50,878 nt of DNA from an uncultured Porphyromonadaceae bacterium (lineage in GTDB: Bacteria; Bacteroidota; Bacteroidia; Bacteroidales; Muribaculaceae): NCBI GenBank assembly GCA_947174235.1, contig CAMWID010000016.1:1-50878 (forward strand), in the 5' to 3' direction. A program made the position numbers and the translations under genes. Shown here in pieces: positions 41,726 through 50,824 of this stretch; the stretch's first letter is position 1, and the number at the start of each line of letters is the position of its first letter. Below the pieces are notes generated by a model. It saw nothing but the letters and a program-made list of their open reading frames with translations. It made no database searches and had not been told where the DNA came from.

Positions 41726-42436
41726 TTAGTTCTGACCGTCAGAAGAGAGCATTTTCACCAACTGCCGCATACCTTCTGTGGCAGTCGCCTTGATTACGGT
41801 GACTCCGGGCATTCCAGCCGCCGCAGGAGCCGGATTAGGGTCGATGTAATATATAGGTGTCCCCGGACGCACACATTGTATAAGTCCTGCCGCAGGATAT
41901 ACGGCGAGAGAAGTGCCGATCACAACGAACACGTCGGCGTCGTATACCCACTCCATGGCTTTTTCGATGTTAGGTACCGGTTCTTGAAAGAATACTATGT
42001 GCGGACGCATAAGGTCTCCGCGTTTTCCACGGGTGGCTGGAGTGGTCTCGAGATGTTCCATGTCGAGAGATTCCACATAATCAGGATCGCTGACCGAGCG
42101 AATCTTCATCAGTTCGCCATGGAGATGCAGCACATTTGAACTTCCTGCCCTTTCATGAAGGTCGTCTACATTCTGTGTGATGACATACACGTCAAAGTCT
42201 TTTTCAAGATCTACGAGTGCCTTATGGGCGGCATTGGGTAATTTTGAGACAAGATCCTTTCTGCGTGCATTGTAGAAACTGTGTACAAGATCGGGGTTTC
42301 TCCTGAAACCGTCTGCCGACGCCACGTCCATGACGGGATAGTTTTCCCAAAGGCCTCCGGCATCGCGGAATGTGGAAATTCCGCTTTCAGCGCTTATACC
42401 GGCGCCTGAAGATATAACAAGTTTTGGTTTTGCCAT
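41726..42436 (-). CDS. Sir2 family NAD-dependent protein deacylase
   Basis: A 236-residue sirtuin removing acyl groups from lysines with NAD. NAD-binding: SSGAGISAESGISTFRDAGGLW; catalytic region: VITQNVDDLHERAGSSNVLHLHGEL, with His in HLHG as general base; cofactor-binding: VVIGTSLAVYPAAGL. The small domain lacks the four zinc-binding cysteines of most sirtuins (the segment is IRSVSDPDYVESLDMEHLETT). It stands alone upstream of the oxidoreductase operon on the same strand. Confidence 0.92.
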   Translation of the reverse strand: MAKPKLVISSGAGISAESGISTFRDAGGLWENYPVMDVASADGFRRNPDLVHSFYNARRKDLVSKLPNAAHKALVDLEKDFDVYVITQNVDDLHERAGSSNVLHLHGELMKIRSVSDPDYVESLDMEHLETTPATRGKRGDLMRPHIVFFQEPVPNIEKAMEWVYDADVFVVIGTSLAVYPAAGLIQCVRPGTPIYYIDPNPAPAAAGMPGVTVIKATATEGMRQLVKMLSSDGQN

Positions 42437-42853
42437 AGATACAAATTTTTAATATAACATTCCGTTGCCTGATTTTGATTGATCAGGGAAGATGCCGGTG
42501 ATGATATTCCGGTAATATTGCCGGAGACATGCGAAATTAGCTTAATTAATTTAAAAATGAACAATAATTGCACTTAAACGAAACGTTTTGTGCAATATTA
42601 CTCAGAATGATGTTTTCTGTGCATTATCGATGCATAAGACCATTGGTCTGGGGGTGAAATAGGTTAAAAAATCGTATTCATTAGCAGTTTTATCTTTTTT
42701 ATTAAACCTTGGCGTGGCGGATTGTCTTATTGATACAGAAACTTCAGATTATATAACAAAGAAGTTGTCTATGTTTTTTATGAATGACTTGATTTAAGAA
42801 ATTATCTTGTTTTTTATAAAAAATGTAAACATCTTCATAAAAACATAAACGCT
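42437..42853. other. Divergent AT-rich intergenic region
   Basis: About 415 bases between the Sir2 and His/Pro-rich protein genes with no open frame of note. No exact TAnnTTTG element was found in either direction close to the starts, and no significant hairpin was seen. Confidence 0.5.
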
Positions 42854-43447
42854 ATGAGAAAGATAATGACATGCATTCTTCTCTCCCTCTTTATCTCTGT
42901 AGGAACAGGTGAAGTCTTTGCTTCAGTCAGCAATGACCGAGGCGGTGATCGAAAGGAACAGCGGGATAAAGGGAAGAATCATGACAAAGGTAACAAACAC
43001 CATAATCGCCGTCCCGGAAATAAGAAAGACAAGCATAATAAGAAAGACAAAGATTTTCGTCCGGGGCGGGGAGGACACTCATTGCCGGCTCCGGGACACA
43101 ATGCTGTACGTCCCGCACCCGGGCATCGTCCGTCACCCGGGCATCGTCCCGCACCGGCTCCCGTGCACAGACCGCCTCACCGTCCTCATCATTATGTTCC
43201 GGCTCCTCCCCCTCCGGGACTCGGACCGATGGTGAGTCATGCCACAAGGGGATGTCGTGACGTGGCTGTATGGCAGGTGGATCATGACACTTATGTGGTG
43301 AAATATCGCCGGGGCAAGAAATATTATACACAGTATCTCTATCCGTATGCCGGCAGATATGGCGACCGCAGTCTGATATCAGTCAACTGGCAGCCGCTTT
43401 CCCCATGGACCCTGATTCCTCCGATTCAATTAAACATCAATCTTTAG
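42854..43447 (+). CDS. Secreted His/Pro/Lys-rich protein, function unknown
   Basis: A 197-residue exported protein. Signal peptide: MRKIMTCILLSLFISVGTGEVFA. Residues about 25-75 are highly charged (KEQRDKGKNHDKGNKHHNRR, KKDKHNKKDKDF). Residues about 78-125 are Pro/His/Gly-rich with repeats of the type PGHRP (PAPGHRPSPGHRPAPAP). The last 70 residues form a folded-looking domain (DVAVWQVDHDTYVVKYRRGKKYYTQY) with two beta-strands. The histidines could bind metal, but this is inference. I do not recognise the family. A strong perfect hairpin follows the gene. Confidence 0.75.
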   Translation: MRKIMTCILLSLFISVGTGEVFASVSNDRGGDRKEQRDKGKNHDKGNKHHNRRPGNKKDKHNKKDKDFRPGRGGHSLPAPGHNAVRPAPGHRPSPGHRPAPAPVHRPPHRPHHYVPAPPPPGLGPMVSHATRGCRDVAVWQVDHDTYVVKYRRGKKYYTQYLYPYAGRYGDRSLISVNWQPLSPWTLIPPIQLNINL

Positions 43448-43482
43448 GGGCGATTACCCATATTTTGTCACTGCTTGGTCTA

Positions 43483-43518
43483 ACGGGCGGTTATCCGGTC
43501 AACCGGATAACCGCCCGT
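43483..43518 (+). terminator. Perfect 16-bp hairpin terminator
   Basis: ACGGGCGGTTATCCGG-TCAA-CCGGATAACCGCCCGT with T-rich flank, 35 bases after the stop of the His/Pro-rich protein gene. Confidence 0.75.
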
Positions 43519-43605
43519 CTGTTTCTGTAGGGATACTGAGTTAAGAATATCAGGAATGTATGTAAAATTATGTTTGCAGGGAATGGGAATGTCGCGATTT
43601 TCATA

Positions 43606-43613
43606 TATATTTG
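43606..43613 (+). promoter_or_regulatory. -7 box of ruvB
   Basis: TATATTTG ends 5 bases before ATG 43618, so the transcript would be leaderless or nearly so. It lies inside the extended open frame from 43570, which argues for the later start. TTTG at 43573-43576 is too far for a normal -33 box. Confidence 0.5.
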
Positions 43614-43617
43614 CAGT

Positions 43618-44652
43618 ATGGAAGCGGAAGATTTTGATATTCGCGACAGACAGGCTCGCGATAATGAGAAGGATGTGGAGAAGGCTCTGCGTCCTTTGGC
43701 TTTTGACGATTTCAGCGGTCAGGAAAAAATAATTGAAAATTTGAGGGTGTTTGTGAAAGCGGCACGGCTCAGAGGGGAATCTCTCGACCATACGCTGCTG
43801 CATGGTCCTCCGGGTCTTGGAAAAACCACCCTTTCAAATATAATAGCCAACGAACTGGGGGTAGGATTCAAGGTGACTTCCGGTCCTGTGCTCGACAAGC
43901 CCGGTGATCTTGCCGGAATATTGATGAGCCTGGAGGAGAACGATGTTCTGTTTATCGACGAGATCCACAGGCTGCATCCCATAGTGGAGGAATATCTTTA
44001 TTCAGCCATGGAGGATTACAGGATAGACATACTCCTTGACAAAGGACCGGGAGCTAAAAGCGTGCAGCTTACGCTCGCTCCCTTTACTCTGATAGGAGCC
44101 ACAACACGTAGCGGACTTCTCACATCCCCACTGAGGGCACGTTTCGGCATAAACTGTCATCTGGAATATTATGATCATTATATTTTAAAGGGGATAGTCC
44201 GTCGTTCTGCGGGTCTTCTAAGGGTTGGTATAGCGGATGAGGCAGCCATGGAGATAGCATTGAGGAGCCGAGGAACCCCGCGTATAGCCAATGCGCTTTT
44301 GCGTCGCGTCAGGGATTTCGCGATGGTCAAAGGGAATGGGTTCATAGATATAGAGATCGCGCGTCATGCTCTTGAGGCTCTCAATATCGACCGTTACGGA
44401 CTTGACGAGATAGACAACCGTATACTTCTCACCATCATTGACAAATTCAAGGGGGGGCCCGTGGGGCTGTCCACGATAGCCACCGCGCTTGGCGAGGATG
44501 CCGGTACGATAGAGGAGGTGTATGAACCATTCCTTATAAAAGAGGGTTTTCTAAAACGTACGCCAAGGGGAAGGGAGGTGACCGACCTGGCTTACACGCA
44601 TCTTTGCCGACGCCGGCCCAACATGCCGGAAAGTCTGTTTGACGAATATTAA
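43618..44652 (+). CDS. ruvB: Holliday junction branch-migration helicase RuvB
   Basis: A 344-residue AAA+ motor that drives branch migration with RuvA. Start at ATG 43618 ([15 protein letters not shown]). Features: [19 protein letters not shown], Walker [10 protein letters not shown], Walker [11 protein letters not shown], sensor segment [20 protein letters not shown], and the C-terminal winged helix (GRDVTD-like, seen as [12 protein letters not shown]). Length matches the family. The flippase gene starts 18 bases downstream, so both may share a transcript. Confidence 0.97.
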   Translation: MEAEDFDIRDRQARDNEKDVEKALRPLAFDDFSGQEKIIENLRVFVKAARLRGESLDHTLLHGPPGLGKTTLSNIIANELGVGFKVTSGPVLDKPGDLAGILMSLEENDVLFIDEIHRLHPIVEEYLYSAMEDYRIDILLDKGPGAKSVQLTLAPFTLIGATTRSGLLTSPLRARFGINCHLEYYDHYILKGIVRRSAGLLRVGIADEAAMEIALRSRGTPRIANALLRRVRDFAMVKGNGFIDIEIARHALEALNIDRYGLDEIDNRILLTIIDKFKGGPVGLSTIATALGEDAGTIEEVYEPFLIKEGFLKRTPRGREVTDLAYTHLCRRRPNMPESLFDEY

Positions 44653-44670
44653 ATAACCGCCCCTAAATTT

Positions 44671-46206
44671 ATGGCAGGAATAAAATCATTGGCTAAAGAC
44701 ACCGCTGTCTACGGACTGAGCAGCATAGTGGGAAGATTTCTCAACTGGTGTCTCGTACCTCTCTATGTTTATCTATTCCCATCTCAGGAATATGGAGTGG
44801 TCACATATCTTTACGGAGTCACGGCAGTGGCTCTCGTGGTATTGAACTATGGAATGGAGACCGGGTTCTTCCGGTTTGCAAACAAGGACAAGGATCCGGA
44901 TTCGGTGTATACCACCTCACTGATATCGGTGGGGTTCACTTCGTTGCTGTTTATACTTTTGCTGACGGTCTTTCTCAAGCCGGTATCCTCGGCGCTGACA
45001 TTGCCCAACCACAGTCTATATGTATGGATAATGGGGGTGACGGTAGCTCTCGACGCGTTTACCAATATACCTTTCGCCTGTCTGAGATACAGGAACAAGG
45101 CGTGGCGGTTCGCGGGTATAAAAATGTTGAATGTTGCGTTCAACATAGGGCTTAATCTCTTTTTTCTTCTCGGATGTCCTGCCCTGATGAGACACTGTCC
45201 TGCTGCGGTAAGCTGGTTCTATGAACCTTGCGGCGGAGAAGGGTTTGGCATAGGATGGATATTTGTAGCAAACATTTTGTCGACATTGCTCGTGCTTCTA
45301 TGTCTCGTCCCACAGCTGACAGGTGTCAGGTATGTGTTTCGCGGGGATCTTCTCAAGAGTATGCTTTCCTATAGCTGGCCGTTGCTGATATTAGGTGTGG
45401 CGGGCATGCTCAGCCAGAACATGGGACAGCTCATAATACCCTATCTTTTTCCCGGCAACGAGACTGCGGCACGGTCGATGGTGGGTATATACGGCGCCAA
45501 TATGAAGATAGCCATAGTGATGGTGATGTTCACACAGGCGTTCCGCTATGCCTATGAGCCTTTTATTTTCGCCCAGGCAAGAGGTGCGGGGGAAGACAAG
45601 AGCCGGGCATATTGCGATGCCATGAAATATTTCATAATATTCGGTTTGCTTATATTCCTCGGGGTGATGTATTATCTTCCCGTATTGCGTTATTTCATAT
45701 CCCCGGGATACTGGAGCGGACTTAAGGTCGTGCCGTTGATGATGGCGGCAGAGCTTTGTTTCGGAGTCTTCTTCAATCTTTCCCTGTGGTACAAGCTTAC
45801 CGACCGCACTCAATGGGGCATGTATTTCTCTATCATATGTTTCGTGCTCATGGCAGGACTCAATCTATGGTTTGTGCCCGCCATAGGGATTCCGGACGGA
45901 TATATGGGTTCGGCGTGGGCGGCTCTTGTAAGCTATTTCATCGTGATGGTGATGAGCTATTTCGCGGGAAAGAAATATTATCCACTCCCCTATCAGACCG
46001 GGCGTATCTTCATGTATGTCGTTCTTGCAGGTGTGCTGTATGCCGGAGGAATGCTGATGGAGAATTTCTTTGGCACAGGCGTAGCGTATGTTCTGCGTGC
46101 TCTTCTGCTCCTTATATATATAGGTATAGTGGCGAGCTTCGAGAATATTCCGGTCTTGTCAGGAATGATGCGTAGGGTCGGAATCTGGAGGAAGATGAAA
46201 GCGTGA
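44671..46206 (+). CDS. Polysaccharide flippase (Wzx/MATE-like membrane protein)
   Basis: A 511-residue inner-membrane protein with about 12-14 hydrophobic helices. The N-terminus (AKDTAVYGLSSIVGRFLNWCLVPLYVYLF, EYGVVTYLYGVTAVALVVLNYGMETGFFRF) is typical of the polysaccharide synthase/oligosaccharide flippase group. Further signatures are IGLNLFFLL, SYSWPLLILGVAGMLSQNMGQ and EPFIFAQARG. It probably moves lipid-linked oligosaccharides across the inner membrane. Genes with this N-terminal signature are linked to ruvB in Bacteroidales (family knowledge, moderate). It ends before a long bidirectional terminator. Confidence 0.88.
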   Translation: MAGIKSLAKDTAVYGLSSIVGRFLNWCLVPLYVYLFPSQEYGVVTYLYGVTAVALVVLNYGMETGFFRFANKDKDPDSVYTTSLISVGFTSLLFILLLTVFLKPVSSALTLPNHSLYVWIMGVTVALDAFTNIPFACLRYRNKAWRFAGIKMLNVAFNIGLNLFFLLGCPALMRHCPAAVSWFYEPCGGEGFGIGWIFVANILSTLLVLLCLVPQLTGVRYVFRGDLLKSMLSYSWPLLILGVAGMLSQNMGQLIIPYLFPGNETAARSMVGIYGANMKIAIVMVMFTQAFRYAYEPFIFAQARGAGEDKSRAYCDAMKYFIIFGLLIFLGVMYYLPVLRYFISPGYWSGLKVVPLMMAAELCFGVFFNLSLWYKLTDRTQWGMYFSIICFVLMAGLNLWFVPAIGIPDGYMGSAWAALVSYFIVMVMSYFAGKKYYPLPYQTGRIFMYVVLAGVLYAGGMLMENFFGTGVAYVLRALLLLIYIGIVASFENIPVLSGMMRRVGIWRKMKA

Positions 46207-46246
46207 TCCTTCCGCCCCGGTCCGGAAAGTTAGGGAAAGCATCGCC

Positions 46247-46308
46247 GGTACCGACATAAAAAACAGCGACAGTATCAATTTACTGTCGCTGTTTTTTATG
46301 TCGGTACC
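46247..46308. terminator. Perfect 28-bp hairpin terminator between flippase and der
   Basis: Arms 46247-46274 and 46281-46308 are fully complementary with a 6-base loop. Six-base A and T runs in the stem serve both convergent transcripts; the der stop is 6 bases away. Confidence 0.8.
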
Positions 46309-46313
46309 GACTA

Positions 46314-47630
46314 TCATTTGTCTCTCATGAAAATGGAGATCGGGGTGCCGTGGAAATCCCATTTCTCCCTGATCTTGTTTTCGAGGAAACGTCGGTAGGG
46401 TTCCTTCACCCATTGCGGAAGGTTGCAGAAAAAGACGAAGGTCGGGATCACCGATTCCTTAAGCATCGTCACATACTTGATCTTTACAAACTTACCCTTG
46501 TTGCTGGGGGGCGGTGTCACCGCGATCTGCTCAAGCATATAGGTGTTCAGCTGCGAGGTAGGGATTATCCTGCGGCGGTTGTTATAGACCTCGATTGCAG
46601 TTTCCAGCACCTTGTATATTCTCTGTTTGGTAATGGCGGATGTGAAAAGGATGGGAAAATCAGTAAATGGCGCGAAACGTTGGCGGATAGCGTTCTCGAA
46701 ATTCTTTTGTGCGGTGATGGATTTGTCAGAGACAAGATCCCACTTGTTGACACATACCACGAGTCCTTTCTTGTTGCGCTGTATGAGGCCGAAGATGTTG
46801 GCGTCCTGGCTTTCGATACCCCTCGTGGCGTCGATCATAAGGATGCAGACATCGCTCGCCTCTATGGCGCGGATAGAACGGATCACGCTGTAATATTCGA
46901 TATCTTCATTCACCTTCTGCTTTTTGCGTATTCCGGCAGTGTCCACGAGATAAAAATCGAATCCGAATTTATTATACCTGTGGTAGATGGAATCACGGGT
47001 GGTTCCGGCGATGTCGGTGACGATATGACGTTCCTCGCCTATGAAAGCGTTGATGAGAGAAGATTTCCCGGCGTTCGGACGTCCTACGATCGCGAATTTC
47101 GCCACATTGTCTTCAGGCTTGTCGTCGGAAGAGGGTTCCGGCATGTCTTCTATTATTTTGTCGAGAAGCTCACCTGTGCCGCTCCCGTTGGCAGACGACA
47201 CCTCGACGGGATCGCCGAGTCCGAGGGAATAAAATTCAGGGATGTTGAATCTGGCGTCGCCCTTGTCTTCTTTGTTTGCCACAAGGATCACAGGCTTTTT
47301 GGAACGCCGGAGTATCGCCGCCACCTGATCGTCAAGATCGGTGACGCCGTTTGAGGCGTCGACCACAAAAAGGATGACGTCAGCTTCCTCGATAGCGATC
47401 TGGACCTGCTTGTTGATCTCCCCCTCGAATATATCTTCGGAGTTGACCACCCATCCGCCTGTGTCGACGATAGAAAATTCCTGTCCACACCAGTCGACCA
47501 TTCCATATTGACGGTCGCGTGTGGTGCCCGCCGTGTCGTCTACGATGGCGCTGCGGGTCTGCGTCAAACGGTTGAACAAGGTGGATTTACCTACGTTCGG
47601 CCGCCCTACTATTGCTACTAATCTGCTCAT
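46314..47630 (-). CDS. der: Ribosome-associated GTPase Der (EngA)
   Basis: A 438-residue tandem-GTPase needed for large-subunit assembly. First G domain: VGRPNVGKS (8-16), [14 protein letters not shown] and ANKED. Second G domain: VGRPNAGKS (about 183), [12 protein letters not shown] and NKWD. The C-terminal KH-like domain ([32 protein letters not shown]) follows. Length matches the family. era is 88 bases upstream on the same strand; the pair is common in Bacteroidetes. Confidence 0.97.
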   Translation of the reverse strand: MSRLVAIVGRPNVGKSTLFNRLTQTRSAIVDDTAGTTRDRQYGMVDWCGQEFSIVDTGGWVVNSEDIFEGEINKQVQIAIEEADVILFVVDASNGVTDLDDQVAAILRRSKKPVILVANKEDKGDARFNIPEFYSLGLGDPVEVSSANGSGTGELLDKIIEDMPEPSSDDKPEDNVAKFAIVGRPNAGKSSLINAFIGEERHIVTDIAGTTRDSIYHRYNKFGFDFYLVDTAGIRKKQKVNEDIEYYSVIRSIRAIEASDVCILMIDATRGIESQDANIFGLIQRNKKGLVVCVNKWDLVSDKSITAQKNFENAIRQRFAPFTDFPILFTSAITKQRIYKVLETAIEVYNNRRRIIPTSQLNTYMLEQIAVTPPPSNKGKFVKIKYVTMLKESVIPTFVFFCNLPQWVKEPYRRFLENKIREKWDFHGTPISIFMRDK

Positions 47631-47718
47631 TTTTATGATAGTTTCAGCGTGAAAACGCGCTTGTGGCGGGAATAAGTTTCCCGCCTGTATGAAGTTGTTT
47701 AAACCGGTTATTTAAAGG

Positions 47719-48630
47719 TCATTCAATATATCCGAATGCGCGGAGTTTGTTCTCGCGGTTACGCCAGTCTTTCTCGACTTTTACGAATATCTCGAGAAAA
47801 ACCTTTTTTCCGAAGAATTTCTCGATGTCGTGACGTGCCTCTATGCCGACTTTTTTAATTTTCTCACCCCCTTTTCCAATAAGAATACCTTTCTGGGAGT
47901 CTCTTTCCACATAAATTACCGACATTATATGGATCGAGTTCTCTTTCTCTTCGAATTTTTCCACAAGAACTTCCGTGCTGTAAGGAATTTCCTTGTCGTA
48001 ATTCAGAAGCAGCTTCTCGCGGATTATCTCGGTGACGAAGAAACGTGCCGGCTTATCGGTCAGTGCGTCCTTGCCGAAGAATGGAGGGGAAACGGGGAGG
48101 AGTTCCACGATCCGGTTCTTAAGGTTGTCTATGTTGAAATGCTCTTTGGCGCTGGTCGGGAAAATCTCTGCGTTCGGAAGACGGGTGTGCCAGTCGTCGA
48201 CGAGTTTGGCGAGCTCTCCGTCACCTTTGAGAAGGTCTATCTTGTTGATGACAAGCAGCACCGGGACGCTCTCTTTAGCCACACGGTCGAGGTAATCCTT
48301 GTTTTTTTCGGGATCTTCCACCACGTCGGTCACGTATAGAAGTATGTCGGCGTCTGTAAGTGCCCCTTCGGAAAACTCGAGCATCGATTCCTGAAGTTTG
48401 TACTTCGGTTTCAGCACGCCCGGGGTGTCGGAATAGACTATCTGGTATTCGGGAGTGTTGACAATTCCCATGATTCTGTGGCGGGTGGTCTGAGCCTTAG
48501 AGGTTATGATAGAGATACGTTCTCCCACCAGATCGTTCATCAGGGTTGACTTCCCCACGTTGGGGTTGCCTACGATATTTACAAACCCTGCCTTATGGTT
48601 TTGGGCTATATCTTTAGTTTCTTCTTCCAT
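47719..48630 (-). CDS. era: GTPase Era
   Basis: A 303-residue essential GTPase for 16S rRNA maturation. I choose ATG 48630 (MEEETKDIAQNHKAGF); the longer frame to 48720 adds a non-conserved stretch. G motifs: GNPNVGKST, AQTTRHRIMG, DTPGVLKPKYKLQESM and NKIDLL. The C-terminal KH domain shows VERDSQKGILIGKGGEKIKKVG and LEIFVKVEKDWR. It is followed by der and preceded by a terminator after fabH, so it has its own promoter or relies on read-through. Confidence 0.97.
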   Translation of the reverse strand: MEEETKDIAQNHKAGFVNIVGNPNVGKSTLMNDLVGERISIITSKAQTTRHRIMGIVNTPEYQIVYSDTPGVLKPKYKLQESMLEFSEGALTDADILLYVTDVVEDPEKNKDYLDRVAKESVPVLLVINKIDLLKGDGELAKLVDDWHTRLPNAEIFPTSAKEHFNIDNLKNRIVELLPVSPPFFGKDALTDKPARFFVTEIIREKLLLNYDKEIPYSTEVLVEKFEEKENSIHIMSVIYVERDSQKGILIGKGGEKIKKVGIEARHDIEKFFGKKVFLEIFVKVEKDWRNRENKLRAFGYIE

Positions 48631-48815
48631 GTCTGAAAAGTTTTGGGTTATATTGACGGAAGCAGTCGCGGAATCCGTTAAGACATACGTCTTGAAAACG
48701 TTTTTGCGACATACCCCCATAGGATAAACGCCACAGTCGCCGATGGTGTTCAGCTCAGGGGATAGATTGCGGAAGCTTTAAGGAGCAGCTGACAATAGCC
48801 GCGAGCCTTTAAAAA

Positions 48816-48849
48816 AACGGGTCGATGGAACAAAATCCATTGACCCGTT
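48816..48849 (-). terminator. Terminator after fabH
   Basis: AACGGGTC-ATGGA/TCCAT-GACCCGTT stem, and on the minus strand a run of seven T follows. It lies about 30 bases past the fabH stop. Confidence 0.8.
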
Positions 48850-48878
48850 AAGTATATGGTTTTCTTTCTGGGTGTGGA

Positions 48879-49868
48879 TCATGAATCGAACGCCCAGATA
48901 AGATACATCGCGCCCCAGGTGAATCCAGCTCCGAATGCGGTCATCATCACCTTGTCGCCTTTTTTCAGTTTGTGTTTATATTCGTCAAGACACAGAGGGA
49001 TAGACGCTGCGGAAGTGTTGCCGTAGTGCTGTATGTTGACGAGGACTTTGTTTTCGTCTATCTTTGTCCTTCCCGCCACAGCCTCGATGATGCGGAGGTT
49101 TGCCTGGTGTGGCACGAGCCAGTCTACATCTTCTACTGTGAGGTTGTTGCGTTTCATTACGGAAAGAGTGGAAGACAACATGTCCTGCACGGCGTTCTTA
49201 TATACGTTTCTCCCTTCCTGATATATGTAATGCTCACGAGCTTCCACTGTCTCGACCGACGCGGGTTTCACAGATCCGCCCGCCTTCATGAGGAGGTGAG
49301 GGAGTCCTGTTCCGTCGATATGGAATTCACCGTCGATCACGCCCACGTTTTCTTCAGTCGGCTCTACGAGCACGGCTGCCGCGGCGTCGCCGAAGAGAGG
49401 GCATGTCGCGCGGTCCTGATAGTCGGTCATGCTTGACATTTTCTCGGCGCAGACCACGATCACTTTCTTGTAAAGTCCGCTCTGGATATAGGCTCTGGCA
49501 GCCTGCAAGGTCACGATAAAACCGGCGCATGCCGCCTGTATGTCGTAGGAGTAGGCATTTGTCAGGCCGGTCTCGTGCGCGATCACAGATCCGGTAGAGG
49601 GGAAACGGTAGTCAGGATTGGATGTGGCGCATATCAGGAGGTCTATTTCTTCCGGTTTTGTGGATGTGGATTCAAGAAGTTTCTCCACCGCCTTGATTCC
49701 GAGGAAACTTGAACCTTTCGAGTCGTCATTGAGGATCCTGCGTTCCTTGATGCCGACGCGGGTGGTGATCCACTCGTCGTTGGTGTCGACCATCTTGGAA
49801 AGCATCTCGTTGTCGAGGATGCCGTCAGGTACGTATGAAGCGATACCGCTGATTTTTGCGTTTAGCAT
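48879..49868 (-). CDS. fabH: 3-oxoacyl-ACP synthase III
   Basis: A 329-residue condensing enzyme that starts fatty-acid synthesis from acyl-CoA and malonyl-ACP. The catalytic triad is visible: Cys in YDIQAACAGFIVTLQ, His in VPHQANLRIIEA and Asn in QHYGNTSAASIPLCL. N-terminus: ISGIASYVPDGILDNEML, with EWITTRVGIKERR. Length is standard. It is the third gene of a YceD/rpmF/fabH operon. A hairpin (49907-49935) between rpmF and fabH may lower its expression relative to L32. Confidence 0.97.
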   Translation of the reverse strand: MLNAKISGIASYVPDGILDNEMLSKMVDTNDEWITTRVGIKERRILNDDSKGSSFLGIKAVEKLLESTSTKPEEIDLLICATSNPDYRFPSTGSVIAHETGLTNAYSYDIQAACAGFIVTLQAARAYIQSGLYKKVIVVCAEKMSSMTDYQDRATCPLFGDAAAAVLVEPTEENVGVIDGEFHIDGTGLPHLLMKAGGSVKPASVETVEAREHYIYQEGRNVYKNAVQDMLSSTLSVMKRNNLTVEDVDWLVPHQANLRIIEAVAGRTKIDENKVLVNIQHYGNTSAASIPLCLDEYKHKLKKGDKVMMTAFGAGFTWGAMYLIWAFDS

Positions 49869-49906
49869 AATGGCTGCTTAGAAATAACTATAGATTAAAT
49901 GTAGGC

Positions 49907-49935
49907 GACTCCACCGTTTTTGTGGCGGTGGAGTC
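49907..49935 (-). terminator. Intercistronic hairpin between rpmF and fabH
   Basis: GACTCCACCG/CGGTGGAGTC, a perfect 10-bp stem with a 9-base loop. No strong T-run on the minus strand, so partial attenuation is likelier than full termination. Confidence 0.5.
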
Positions 49936-49986
49936 AGCCCTGATGGTTTAGCTTCGGAAAGACAGGCGGGAAAGACCGCTTGTCTC

Positions 49987-50169
49987 TCAGACTTCTGCTT
50001 TCTCGATAACCAGTTTGCCGCGATAGTATCCGCATTCGCCACAAACAGTGTGGTAAACGTGCCATGCGCCGCAGTTGGGGCAGATGGCGAGTGTCGGGAT
50101 AAGGGCTTTGTCGTGGGTACGACGTTTCGCGGTGCGGGTATGCGATTGTCTGCGTTTAGGATGTGCCAT
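49987..50169 (-). CDS. rpmF: Ribosomal protein L32
   Basis: A 60-residue ribosomal protein of the zinc-binding type: MAHPKRRQSHTRTAKRRTHD then CPNCGAWH and CGECGYYRG form the four-cysteine zinc site. It lies between the YceD/DUF177 gene (57 bases upstream) and fabH, the conserved arrangement. Confidence 0.97.
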   Translation of the reverse strand: MAHPKRRQSHTRTAKRRTHDKALIPTLAICPNCGAWHVYHTVCGECGYYRGKLVIEKAEV

Positions 50170-50226
50170 TGTTCTATAGTTTTAATTATTTTGTTAATAT
50201 CTGTTGTATGAGGCGAGGGGTATTTG

Positions 50227-50754
50227 TCAGTCTTCGTTGTTGACTTCGCCCGCGATCTCGTCGTCTACCTCGTCAAGGGCTTCGTCGATGTCGTCGCCGG
50301 CGTTGGAGCGATGTTTGTGGAGGGCTGCAGCCATCGCGCGGTTGCATTTCCCTAGGGGGTGTACATGTCTGAGTGGGATTGTGAGCACGAGGGTGTCGTG
50401 GAGCATGTACGCCACATTTATGTATGTGTCGCTTTGAGGGATAATGAGGAGGTCATCTGTCTCGTCGTTGTAGTCTTCACCGTATTTCACTGTGATATGG
50501 TATGTGGTGTCCACATCAAGGTCTATGGGGTCAAGACAACGGTCGCACGGCACCTGCAGCATCCCCTTGCATGTGAAGGAAAGGTCGTAGGCGTCGTTCT
50601 TTTTTACAAGGTCGAGGTGCACATGCACGTCAGACGATATGACATCGGGATTTTCCATGTTTTTGAAAAATTCCGTGCCACATTCAAAATCCTGTTCATA
50701 TTTGCCGTCACTGAGTGAGGCGAGCTGAACTTTATATTGCGAAAATTTTCCCAC
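50227..50754 (-). CDS. YceD/DUF177 family protein
   Basis: A 175-residue acidic protein: VHLDLVKKNDAYDLSFTCKGMLQVPCDRCLDPIDLDVDTTYHI contains the CxxC-bearing core of the DUF177/YceD family (CDRC), which in many bacteria is encoded directly before rpmF. Role: linked to 23S rRNA accumulation in some bacteria and plants (family knowledge); not certain here. The C-terminus is strongly acidic (DDIDEALDEVDDEIAGEV). It is the first gene of the rpmF-fabH operon. Confidence 0.9.
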   Translation of the reverse strand: MGKFSQYKVQLASLSDGKYEQDFECGTEFFKNMENPDVISSDVHVHLDLVKKNDAYDLSFTCKGMLQVPCDRCLDPIDLDVDTTYHITVKYGEDYNDETDDLLIIPQSDTYINVAYMLHDTLVLTIPLRHVHPLGKCNRAMAAALHKHRSNAGDDIDEALDEVDDEIAGEVNNED

Positions 50755-50824
50755 TTTTAGAGAATGTTATCAACCTGCCGCGCATCGGGTTGTGAACCGC
50801 GCGTGGCAGGTCTGGATTTTCCGG

